From: CAYMLQ01 sp964390795 | GTDB taxonomy: Bacteria; Verrucomicrobiota; Kiritimatiellia; RFP12; UBA1067 | Assembly (NCBI GenBank): GCA_964390795.1 | Contig: CAYMLQ010000060.1 | Span: forward strand, 1 to 20,775 | DNA length: 20,775 nucleotides | Direction: 5' to 3' | Shown: one piece after another, positions 6,149 through 13,035 of the stretch | How positions within the stretch are numbered: position 1 is the first letter of the stretch | Layout of the letters: each line of letters starts with the position of its first letter | The notes under the pieces: model-generated | Told to the model about the DNA's origin: nothing | The model's input: the letters and a program-made list of their open reading frames with translations, nothing else | Databases searched by the model: none | Translations under genes and position numbers: made by a program

Positions 6149-6355
6149 ATGAAACAAGTTCTTTCAGTATCCCATGATTGGCAGGAGGAAACACTGGATG
6201 CTAAGGCCAGGTGGTTCCAATCCCTGGAGATGCCCGAGCGCATGCAAATGCTGTGCGACCTGACGGATTTGGCTTTGTCGATCAACCCCTCCTTGCAGGA
6301 GAAGAAATATGCTGAACCGACTACAAGACGTTTTCAGGTCATTTCAGCAACATGA
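6149..6355 (+). CDS. Small partner protein of nucleotidyltransferase (antitoxin-like)
   Basis: A 68-residue protein starting MKQVLSVSHDWQEETL, with the block AKARWFQSL-MPERMQMLCDLTDLAL and the tail QEKKYAEPTTRRFQVI. Small proteins with this KARWFQSLS-ERM-LC-TDL-L pattern typically lie directly before an AbiEii/MNT-like nucleotidyltransferase. I know them as the accessory, putative antitoxin, half of such pairs; no biochemical role is established that I can cite. The open frame begins at 6089, but ATG 6149 is chosen because conservation starts there and a promoter at 6114-6142 places the transcript start beside it. Its last 47 bases overlap the nucleotidyltransferase, indicating translational coupling. 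The pair is lower in GC, by eye, than its neighbours, which suggests acquisition. Confidence 0.7.
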   Translation: MKQVLSVSHDWQEETLDAKARWFQSLEMPERMQMLCDLTDLALSINPSLQEKKYAEPTTRRFQVISAT

Positions 6356-6797
6356 GGTGCGATACGTTGTAATCGGCGGCATCGCATCGATACTTCACGG
6401 CGTGCCGAGAGCAACATTTGATCTGGATATCCTGATTGAGGCCACTCCTGACAACGCCCGGCGGCTACTGGAAGCGCTACTCGACGCCGGACTCGGCACG
6501 GCGGCCTTAACATCGACACAGGATGTACTGGCCAACGAGATCACCATTTTCAAAGACCGGGTGCGCGTTGATGTTCAGACCGCGACGCCCGGCGTCTGTT
6601 TCTCTGACGCTTGGACAAACCGCAAAACCTGCACCTACCAAGGGCAGGACTTTTTCATCCTGTCGAAAGCGGATCTGATCCGGTCTAAATGTGCGGCCGG
6701 AAGACCGGTTGACTTGGAGGACGTTCGGATACTGGGGGTTGACGAGACTGAGACCGCAGAACCAACCGCAGCACCTGATTTGAATGAAAGAGGCTGA
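6309..6797 (+). CDS. Nucleotidyltransferase, AbiEii/MNT-like (toxin-like)
   Basis: A 162-residue polymerase-beta-fold nucleotidyltransferase. Visible motifs: GGIASILHG (23-31), RATFDLDILIE (34-44) with the metal-binding Asp-X-Asp at 38/40, a third carboxylate Asp88 in RVRVDVQ, and the C-terminal block SKADLIRSKCAAGRPVDLEDVRIL typical of this family. The start ATG 6309 has a strong AGGAG ribosome binding site (about 6298-6302). Such proteins transfer nucleotides to tRNA, protein or other targets and often act as the toxin of a bicistronic module. Here it overlaps the small upstream protein by 47 bases. The catalytic residues look intact. The toxin role is inferred from family and context; a housekeeping or inactive role cannot be excluded. 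Confidence 0.8.
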   Translation: MLNRLQDVFRSFQQHEVRYVVIGGIASILHGVPRATFDLDILIEATPDNARRLLEALLDAGLGTAALTSTQDVLANEITIFKDRVRVDVQTATPGVCFSDAWTNRKTCTYQGQDFFILSKADLIRSKCAAGRPVDLEDVRILGVDETETAEPTAAPDLNERG

Positions 6798-6800
6798 TCT

Positions 6801-7568
6801 ATGCGCAACACACACACGTTTTTCTCGACGGCGCTTATTCTTCTCTTAGCAAGTTTCACGGTTTTCGCCGAGACGCCGTCCGGCCTTCAGCTCTATCTGC
6901 TCATCGGCCAATCCAACATGGCGGGGCGCGGCAAGGTGACGGCCGCCGACGAGCAGACGAGCCCGCGCATTCTCATGCTCGACAAGGCGTGCGCCTGGAT
7001 ACCCGCGAAAGACCCGGTGCATTTTGACAAGCCCAAGGTGGCCGGGGTCGGACTCTGCTCCGAGTTCGCGCGGTGTGTGGCGGCGAAAGCGCCTGAAGCC
7101 AAGATCGGCCTTGTGCCGTGCGCCTTTGGCGGAACCTCGATGGACCAATGGAAGCCGGGGTCGGCGCTCTACACGAACGCGGTGGCGCGAATGAAGGTCG
7201 CGCTGAAACAGGGGCAGCTTATGGGCATCCTGTGGCATCAGGGCGAGGCGGACAGCGCGGAAGCAAAGGTCGCCACGTATCCCGCGCGCTTCGCGGCGAT
7301 GATCGGCCAGCTGCGGCAGGATCTCGATGCGGAGGCGATCCCGGTCATGGTGGGCGAACTCGGGCACTTCAGGCCTGCGAGCGCGGCCTTTAACGCCATG
7401 CTGCCGCAAGTCGCGGCGGCGGTTCCCCGCTGCGCGGTGATCTCGGCCGAGGGGCTCGCTCACGGCGGAGACTCCCTGCATTTCGACCGAGACGCGCTGA
7501 GTCTTTTCGGAAAACGCTACTTTGAAGCGTATGAGCGGTTCAATACGAAAATAAACGCTCAACGCTGA
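6801..7568 (+). CDS. Secreted sialate O-acetylesterase-type (CE6/SASA) esterase
   Basis: A 255-residue SGNH-like carbohydrate esterase of the SASA domain family (CE6-type acetyl xylan / sialate O-acetylesterases), which removes acetyl groups from sugars. A signal peptide MRNTHTFFSTALILLLASFTVFA covers residues 1-23. Catalytic blocks: IGQSNMAGRG with nucleophile Ser38; FGGTSMDQW (109-117); WHQGEAD (145-151); and DSLHFD with Asp224/His227. Export to the periplasm or beyond is expected. ATG 6801 lies 3 bases after the nucleotidyltransferase stop and is preceded by AGAGG, so the gene could be read from the same transcript although no functional link is obvious. It may act on O-acetylated glycans such as those made by the neighbouring operons, which is inference. 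The last codons run into a heptanucleotide repeat tract. Confidence 0.88.
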   Translation: MRNTHTFFSTALILLLASFTVFAETPSGLQLYLLIGQSNMAGRGKVTAADEQTSPRILMLDKACAWIPAKDPVHFDKPKVAGVGLCSEFARCVAAKAPEAKIGLVPCAFGGTSMDQWKPGSALYTNAVARMKVALKQGQLMGILWHQGEADSAEAKVATYPARFAAMIGQLRQDLDAEAIPVMVGELGHFRPASAAFNAMLPQVAAAVPRCAVISAEGLAHGGDSLHFDRDALSLFGKRYFEAYERFNTKINAQR

Positions 7569-7656
7569 ATGCTCAACGCTCAACTCTCAACGAAGATTGG
7601 TGGGAACTTGAGCGTTGAAAGGTGAGCGTTGTGAGTTGAGAGTTGAACGTTTAATC
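7554..7656. repeat. Two opposed heptanucleotide tandem tracts
   Basis: Left tract, 7-base steps: AACGCTC (7554), AACGCTG (7561), AATGCTC (7568), AACGCTC (7575), AACTCTC (7582), then a degenerate AACGAAG (7589). Right tract, opposite orientation: TTGAGCG (7608), TTGAAAG (7615), GTGAGCG (7622), TTGTGAG (7629), TTGAGAG (7636), TTGAACG (7643), TTTAATC (7650). Together they form a long imperfect inverted repeat with a short unpaired centre near 7596-7607. The left tract encodes the last residues of the esterase and the right tract abuts the GT4 start at 7657. It is the same family as the tract at 4558-4627. Confidence 0.85.
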
Positions 7657-8730
7657 ATGCTACCCGACAAACAGATGCTCTGGTGGGGACGCTTCGATCC
7701 CGCCTATTCGCGCAGCGGCGTGCTGCGGCAGCACCTGGCCGCGCTGGGCTGGACGGTCACGGACTTTCATCCGCGTTTCTGCGCGCTCGGCGACCTCGAA
7801 GCCGCGCTGAGGCGTCTGCCGAAGCCGGCTGCCGTGTGGGTGCCCTGCTTCCGTCAGCGTGACCTGGCTGCGGCCAGGCGCTGGTGTGACCGCCAGGGGG
7901 TGCCGCTGATTTTCGACCCGCTCATCAGCGCGTATGACAAGCAGGTTTGGGAGCGCGCCAAGCTGAGCGCGGAGAGCGCCGCGGGCCGGCGCCTGCTGGC
8001 GCGGGAGCGCGGTCTGTTCGCCAAGGCTGACCTGGTTCTGGCGGACACCGCCTGCCACGCCGACTTTTTCGAGAGGACCCTGGGCGCGGCCAAAGAAAAA
8101 CTCCGCGTGGTCTACGTGGGCGCGGATGAGACGCTGTTCACGCCCGAGCCGGTTCGCGCAGGGACGGGGCCGGTCGACGTGCTGTTTTACGGCAGCTTCA
8201 TTCCGCTGCACGGGGCCGAGGTCATCGTTGAGGCCGCGCGGCTCTACCGGGGGCCGCCGGTGCGCTGGTGCCTGCTCGGCGACGGGCCGGCGAAGGCGGC
8301 CTGCCAGGCTGCGGGAGCGGGCCTGGACAATGTGATTTTTGAAGACCCGGTTCCGTACGCGCAACTGCCCGCCCGCATCCGCCGCGCGGATCTTCTGCTC
8401 GGCGTGTTCGGCACCACCGAGAAGGCCGGGCGCGTGATTCCGAATAAGGTGTTTCAGGCGTTGGCGTGCGGGCGCGCCGTCATCACCCGCACGTCAGACG
8501 CCTACCCGGCCGAAGCGTGCGCTTCAGAGGCCCTGTGTTTTGTGACTCCGGGCGACCCGCACGCGCTGGCGGAGGCGGTCGGGGAGCTGGCCGAGCATCG
8601 TGAGGCGCTGGCCGAACGCGGGCAAAAGGCCTCTTGGCTCTACAGGACCTGTTTCTCGCCGGCCGTGATACGAGGCCAGCTCAGCCAAAGCCTGAAGGCA
8701 TTGCCGCTTGCGGCGGCGTTCACGGCTTAG
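7657..8730 (+). CDS. GT4-type glycosyltransferase
   Basis: A 357-residue GT-B fold glycosyltransferase (family 4 / group 1) that transfers a sugar from an activated donor. It has VGADETLF (164-171) at the domain boundary, FYGSFIPLHGAE (187-198) opening the donor domain, LLGDGP (216-221), and EKAGRVIPNKVFQALACG (265-282), the donor-phosphate-binding block with the conserved Glu. No membrane segment or signal peptide is seen, so it works at the cytoplasmic face. The open frame extends to 7615, but that part is heptanucleotide repeat. ATG 7657 is chosen, and ATG 7675 (MLWWGRFD) is an equally plausible start; neither has a good ribosome binding site. It is the first gene of a four-gene glycosyltransferase series on this strand. 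Confidence 0.85.
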   Translation: MLPDKQMLWWGRFDPAYSRSGVLRQHLAALGWTVTDFHPRFCALGDLEAALRRLPKPAAVWVPCFRQRDLAAARRWCDRQGVPLIFDPLISAYDKQVWERAKLSAESAAGRRLLARERGLFAKADLVLADTACHADFFERTLGAAKEKLRVVYVGADETLFTPEPVRAGTGPVDVLFYGSFIPLHGAEVIVEAARLYRGPPVRWCLLGDGPAKAACQAAGAGLDNVIFEDPVPYAQLPARIRRADLLLGVFGTTEKAGRVIPNKVFQALACGRAVITRTSDAYPAEACASEALCFVTPGDPHALAEAVGELAEHREALAERGQKASWLYRTCFSPAVIRGQLSQSLKALPLAAAFTA

Positions 8731-8737
8731 GTATACT
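8708..8737 (+). promoter_or_regulatory. Possible promoter for CgeB-like GT
   Basis: TATACT (8732-8737, 5/6 to the -10 consensus) lies 27 bases before the ATG at 8765. The only -35 candidate, TTGCGG (8708-8713), is a poor match with an 18-base spacer and lies inside the end of the GT4 gene. A start near 8744 would leave a short leader containing the TAAGGA ribosome binding site. Confidence 0.3.
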
Positions 8738-8764
8738 GGTGAGACGTTACAGTAAGGACTACCC

Positions 8765-9790
8765 ATGCGCATTCTGATGGTCGACAACATGCAGCTCCGC
8801 CAGTACGGAAACCTGAAGATGGGGCCGGGCCGCAAGCTGGTTTGCGGTGCGGTCCGCAACAACGACAGGCTCGCCGAATTCAGCGACCGGGACATTGCCC
8901 GCTACCTTGCGCCGTTCGGGATCCGCAAGCTCGGCGGGCACTTGGCGAACAAGAAGCTGATCCAGACCGCAAAGAACTTTAAGCCGGACATCCTCTTCAT
9001 CGGTCACTGCGATTATATCCGGAACTGGGCGCTGGACGAGATCCGGTCCGCGTTGCCGAGGATCCGCATGGCGCATTTCAACATCGACCCCATCTGGATG
9101 GACTGGCACATCCAGCAGATCCAGGAGCGCATGCACTCCACCGACGCCATCTTTGTGACAACGGGCGGCGCGGCGCTGAAACAGTTCTGCACCGGCAAGA
9201 ACGTCGTGGCCTACATGCCCAACCCCTCCGACCCCTCGATGGAGAGCGAGGACAACGCCCAGAAGAAGCAGTTTGACCGGGACTTGCTTTTCTGCGGGAA
9301 AGAGATCGCTGGCGATGACCGCAACGCGTTCCTACGGCAGCTCAACGCCGACCTGGCGGGCAAGCTCCGGTTCGATATTTTCGGCATGTTCGGAAAGCCT
9401 CCCGTTTGGGGCGCCGGATACGAGCACACCTTGGCCCAGAGCAAAATGGCGCTCAACCTGAACCGGAAAGAGGGCTGGCCGCTCTACTCCTCCGACCGGA
9501 TCGCGCACCTGATGGGCAACGGCATCTTGACCTTCTTGAGCGACCGGGGCAACATGCAGAAGTTTTTCTCCGACCGTGAGGTTGCCTACTTCCACGAACT
9601 CGGCGACCTGCGGGAGAAGATCCTGTATTATCAGGCGCACGACGGCGAGCGCCGTGCGGTCGCCGCGGCCGGGCGCGCCCGTTACCACCAGATGTTCAGC
9701 GGCAGCCGCACGTTGAAATTCATGATCGAAACGCTCATGGGCGAACCCTACTCGGAGTCTTATGAGTGGGCGGATGAAGTCTACAGGTGA
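8765..9790 (+). CDS. CgeB-like glycosyltransferase (Glyco_trans_1_2)
   Basis: A 341-residue protein with the architecture of CgeB/DUF3880-type glycosyltransferases. An N-terminal Rossmann domain includes KPDILFIGHCDY (73-84) and AHFNIDPIW (103-111). The C-terminal donor domain includes DLLFCGKEI (173-181), YSSDRIAHLMGNGILTFLSD (241-260) and the terminal block AAAGRARYHQMFSGSRTLKFMIE. The family glycosylates cell-surface polymers or spore and LPS components; the donor cannot be told from sequence. No signal peptide or membrane segment is visible. TAAGGA lies upstream of ATG 8765. It follows the GT4 gene by 34 bases and shares the operon with the two GT2 genes. Confidence 0.83.
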   Translation: MRILMVDNMQLRQYGNLKMGPGRKLVCGAVRNNDRLAEFSDRDIARYLAPFGIRKLGGHLANKKLIQTAKNFKPDILFIGHCDYIRNWALDEIRSALPRIRMAHFNIDPIWMDWHIQQIQERMHSTDAIFVTTGGAALKQFCTGKNVVAYMPNPSDPSMESEDNAQKKQFDRDLLFCGKEIAGDDRNAFLRQLNADLAGKLRFDIFGMFGKPPVWGAGYEHTLAQSKMALNLNRKEGWPLYSSDRIAHLMGNGILTFLSDRGNMQKFFSDREVAYFHELGDLREKILYYQAHDGERRAVAAAGRARYHQMFSGSRTLKFMIETLMGEPYSESYEWADEVYR

Positions 9791-9833
9791 CCCGCGACAG
9801 GCTGCTGCTTGCGGCTGGTTAGGATGACGGCGC

Positions 9834-10847
9834 ATGTCCGACATGACAATCTCGCTTGTGATTCCGATGTATAATGCGGCGCGCCACCTGAGGGCCTGTC
9901 TGGAGTCCGTGGAGCGGCAGACGTTCCGGGACTTCGAGTGTCTCTGCATCGATGACGGCTCGACGGATAGTACAGGCGCGATTGTGCGCGAATATTCGGC
10001 GCGCGACCCCCGGTTTAAGCTGCACGCCCAGCCGAACGCAGGCTGCTCGGCGGCGCGGAACAGGGGCGTCCGGCTGGCGTCCGCTCCCTATCTGTTTTTT
10101 CTGGATGCCGACGATGTGCTGCATCCCCAGGCGTTTGAGATTCTGCACCATCTCAGCGAGCGCCATGGGGCGGACGTGTCGTCGTTTCAGTACAGCCGCG
10201 TACCCGACACTTTCATCTTGCGCGACCCGGTGCGGTATGACCTCGGCGAGCTGCCGGTGACGGTCGACGCGTCGCCTTTCCGGTCGTTCTTCTCGGGAAA
10301 AGGCAAGCGCGAGTCGGCGGCGGTCTGGCCGCGCCTGTACCGGAAAAGCGTGGTCGGCGACATCCTGTTTCCTGAGGGCGTCCACTTTGCCGAGGATCTG
10401 GTCTTTGTGTCGAAGGTCATGCACCGGATCAGGAGCCTGGCCGCCACGCCGGTGACGCTGCTGTTCTACCGGGACAACCCGGCCTCCGCGACGAACAGCA
10501 GCGTCTCCGAGCGCCAGATCCGCTCCTTTGCGCAGGCCGCCCGGATGCTGCACGACTACTTCACGTGCCAGGCGCTGTCGCGGCAGGAGGCGCGCCGCGT
10601 GTCCGTGTTCATCTCGACGATGGCGTACAAGACGTGCGTGGTGCCGTTCGTCCGCGGCGGATGCGTGCAGGGGCAAGACGCGCTCCTGAAACTGGCGCAC
10701 GAGCACTGGTCGGATCTCGCCGAGAGCGGCGCCGCCGACCCGTCGAGCCTGACGCTGCGGAAGCGGCTGATCGCCCGATGCTTCTCGAACAACTGGCTTG
10801 CGCTCGCGCGTAGGCTCGACGCGCTGGTCACGCGAAAAGGGCGGTAG
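9834..10847 (+). CDS. GT2 family glycosyltransferase (first of tandem pair)
   Basis: A 337-residue GT-A fold family 2 glycosyltransferase. ISLVIPMYNAARHL (6-19) opens the nucleotide-binding fold. CIDDGSTDS (38-46) and FLDADD (89-94) carry the Asp residues that bind UDP-sugar and metal. GVHFAEDLVFV in the second half is the acceptor-side ED motif of LPS/capsule GT2 enzymes. A roughly 230-residue C-terminal extension follows the catalytic core and has no membrane helix. It probably adds a hexose or hexosamine to a surface glycan at the cytoplasmic face. The next gene starts 2 bases later and is a paralogue, with 75 of the first 100 residues identical by hand count. The ATG at 9834 is preceded by AGGA at a long spacing. 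Confidence 0.9.
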   Translation: MSDMTISLVIPMYNAARHLRACLESVERQTFRDFECLCIDDGSTDSTGAIVREYSARDPRFKLHAQPNAGCSAARNRGVRLASAPYLFFLDADDVLHPQAFEILHHLSERHGADVSSFQYSRVPDTFILRDPVRYDLGELPVTVDASPFRSFFSGKGKRESAAVWPRLYRKSVVGDILFPEGVHFAEDLVFVSKVMHRIRSLAATPVTLLFYRDNPASATNSSVSERQIRSFAQAARMLHDYFTCQALSRQEARRVSVFISTMAYKTCVVPFVRGGCVQGQDALLKLAHEHWSDLAESGAADPSSLTLRKRLIARCFSNNWLALARRLDALVTRKGR

Positions 10848-10849
10848 GT

Positions 10850-11848
10850 ATGGCAGACACACTCATCTCGCTGGTCATCCCGATGTACAACGCGGCGCGC
10901 CATCTGGAGGCCTGTCTGGCGTCCGTCGCGGCGCAGACGTTCAAGGGCTTCGAGTGCCACTGCATCGACGACGGGTCAACGGACGGCACCGCCGCCATCG
11001 CGCAGGCTTTCGCCGCACGCGACCCGAGGTTCAGATGGGTCTGGCAGCCGAACGCAGGCTGCTCGGCGGCGCGGAACAGGGGCATGCGCCTGGCGGCGGC
11101 GCCTTACCTCGCGTTTCTCGATGCGGACGATCTTCTGCATCCGCAAGCCCTCGAGGTGTCGCTCGATCTGAGCGAGCGCCACCAGGCAGACGTGGCCACG
11201 TTCCTGCACGCGGATGTTCCCGACGCCTTTGTTTTGGGCGATTCCGATCGGTATGTGCCCGGCACCTTGCCCGCGTGCGTGACGGACACGCCGTTCCGCT
11301 CGTTCTTCCAGCCGCAGCGCGACAAGGTCAAGGGCCTCCCGGTGGAGATTTGGCTGAACCTGTACCGGCGCGCGGCCATCTGCGGCGTCGAGTTTTCCGA
11401 GGGCGTCCATTTTGCGGAGGACATGGTGTTCGTCGTCAAGGTCATGCGCTGCATCCGCAGGCAGGTGTGTACGCCGACCACGCTTGTGTTCCACAGGGAC
11501 AATCCGGCTTCGGCCATCAATCAGGGGATCACCGAAAAATACATCCGCTCGCACGTGCAGGCCGCCCGCGTGCTGCACGACTATTTCGCGCGACAGGCGC
11601 TCGCGCCGCAGGACGCCCGTCTGCTCGCCCGCTACCTCTCCTACATGCTCTACAAGTCCTGCGTGTCGCAGCCGGCGCGCAAGCTGCGGCTGCCGGAGGG
11701 CCGGGCGGTTCTGGCGTGTGCCCGAGGATTAGCGTCCGAGCTGGCGGCGCAGGGGCTGCTTGACGCCGGCGGCCTGGGGCTCAGGAAGCGGATGGCCACG
11801 CGGTGTTTCCTCGGCGGGTGGCTGCGCCTCGCGAAGCGGTTGGCGTGA
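10850..11848 (+). CDS. GT2 family glycosyltransferase (second of tandem pair)
   Basis: A 332-residue family 2 glycosyltransferase and tandem paralogue of its upstream neighbour. The blocks are in identical register: ISLVIPMYNAARHL (6-19), CIDDGSTDGT (38-47), FLDADD (89-94) and EGVHFAEDMVFVVKVM. The first 100 residues align without gaps, while the C-terminal third is clearly diverged, suggesting a different acceptor or linkage. A 39-base stretch is identical in DNA between the copies. ATG 10850 lies 2 bases after the previous stop, so the genes are co-translated. The gene ends at 11848, only 19 bases from the end of the convergent SGNH-protein gene, with just a small CCGCT/AGCGG hairpin (11863-11874) between and across the ends. 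Confidence 0.9.
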   Translation: MADTLISLVIPMYNAARHLEACLASVAAQTFKGFECHCIDDGSTDGTAAIAQAFAARDPRFRWVWQPNAGCSAARNRGMRLAAAPYLAFLDADDLLHPQALEVSLDLSERHQADVATFLHADVPDAFVLGDSDRYVPGTLPACVTDTPFRSFFQPQRDKVKGLPVEIWLNLYRRAAICGVEFSEGVHFAEDMVFVVKVMRCIRRQVCTPTTLVFHRDNPASAINQGITEKYIRSHVQAARVLHDYFARQALAPQDARLLARYLSYMLYKSCVSQPARKLRLPEGRAVLACARGLASELAAQGLLDAGGLGLRKRMATRCFLGGWLRLAKRLA

Positions 11849-11867
11849 CGGCTTAACTTAATCCGCT

Positions 11868-13028
11868 CTAGCGGGCCTTTGAAGCCCCTGCCTTCATGTT
11901 GATCTCGATGGCGCCCTGCTGTGCCATGGCGCGGATCGTCTCGGCGTTCGCAGCCATCGTGCCCGGCCCGCAGCGGTTTTGCCCTGCGGCGATGCGTTCC
12001 AAGATCAGACGGTTGATTTCGGGGGAGAAGTGTGACGTGTCCTTGTAGTAACTGAGATTTGTGGCGATGCCGACCTCGGCCTGGAAATCGAAGACCTTCA
12101 CATTCGGCTGGGCGAGCAAAACCTCGGTCACTCGCGCCTTCATGTCCAGCAGGAAGTCCAGCATATCCTCCTGGAGCAGGCAGATCCAACACAGATACGA
12201 GTACGGCGCGTAGAAGACGGTGAACTCCGTTTTAGGGTGCGCCTGGATGTCGGACAGATAACTCTCCTCGAACGCGCGCATCATCCGGCGCGTCAGGGCC
12301 TCCGGGTCGTGCCGCTTCAGATCCCGCACCCACTGAAGCTCGCTTCCCCGGATGTTGCTCATGGCCCTCAGCGCCCGCTCCCTGCTGTAACGGACCTCGC
12401 CGCTGCCGTCATCCGAAGCGAACATCAGGTCTGGGTTCAACAGCCCGGAGCCCTCCATGTGCGCTTTGATGGTGTCGATGTTCGCGGCGAAGACGATGTC
12501 CGCGTTGAACAGGTAGGCGCACTCGTGCAGGAGCGATTTGCTGTAGAGGAAGGGCTCCAGCGGAATAAAGTGACTGCCCGGCTCTTTCGCGAGAATCGGG
12601 ATGTCGATGGTGGTCAGGATATTGTGGATTTCGCGCTTCTTGAAGGCCATGTCACAGAAGAGCTTGTGCGTCGCCGGGCGGCACCCCTTGGCCGTGATCT
12701 TGATGGGATTTTTGTAGTGCAGGAGCTGCCGGACGTCGGCCAGCGAGAAGTTCAGGCACATGGAGGTGCCGGCGACAAGCGAATCGTAGTCCCAGGTGTT
12801 CAGCATGTTCGGGATCATCCGGTATTCGTCGCGGTAGATCGGGGCGAGGAGCGGGGTCTTGTGGTAGCGGCAATACGGGTCGGTCACATAGACGGTCAGT
12901 CCGCAGATGGCCAGAAGCAGGCAGGCCGTGCCGACGGCGATGCGGAACCAGCGGGTGTCGGTCAGTTCGGCTGACAGGCGCGCCTGGAATCGCGCGCGGA
13001 GTGCGTTTAGGGCGGGTGGAAGATGCAT
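11868..13028 (-). CDS. SGNH/DltD-AlgX-like partner of MBOAT acyltransferase
   Basis: A 386-residue membrane-anchored protein. A single N-terminal transmembrane helix lies at about 29-48, followed by a periplasmic domain with SGNH-hydrolase-like features: LVAGTSMCLNF (84-94) with candidate nucleophile Ser89, TVFYAPYSYL in the middle, and DTSHFSPE with Asp330/His333 completing a possible Ser-His-Asp triad. This is the arrangement of the DltD/AlgX/AlgJ-type proteins that receive the acyl group from an MBOAT protein and place it on a polymer. It starts 7 bases downstream of the MBOAT gene stop and is the last gene of its operon. Acyl donor and target glycan are unknown. Overall similarity to named families is low, so the assignment rests on these motifs and the neighbour. 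Confidence 0.75.
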   Translation of the reverse strand: MHLPPALNALRARFQARLSAELTDTRWFRIAVGTACLLLAICGLTVYVTDPYCRYHKTPLLAPIYRDEYRMIPNMLNTWDYDSLVAGTSMCLNFSLADVRQLLHYKNPIKITAKGCRPATHKLFCDMAFKKREIHNILTTIDIPILAKEPGSHFIPLEPFLYSKSLLHECAYLFNADIVFAANIDTIKAHMEGSGLLNPDLMFASDDGSGEVRYSRERALRAMSNIRGSELQWVRDLKRHDPEALTRRMMRAFEESYLSDIQAHPKTEFTVFYAPYSYLCWICLLQEDMLDFLLDMKARVTEVLLAQPNVKVFDFQAEVGIATNLSYYKDTSHFSPEINRLILERIAAGQNRCGPGTMAANAETIRAMAQQGAIEINMKAGASKAR

Positions 13029-13035
13029 ACGACTC

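Noticed and set aside
10798..11763. 321-codon frame overlapping the second GT2 gene
   Set aside because: It is an out-of-frame shadow, Arg/Gly/Ala-rich. The GT2 frame has all catalytic motifs and the correct operon spacing.
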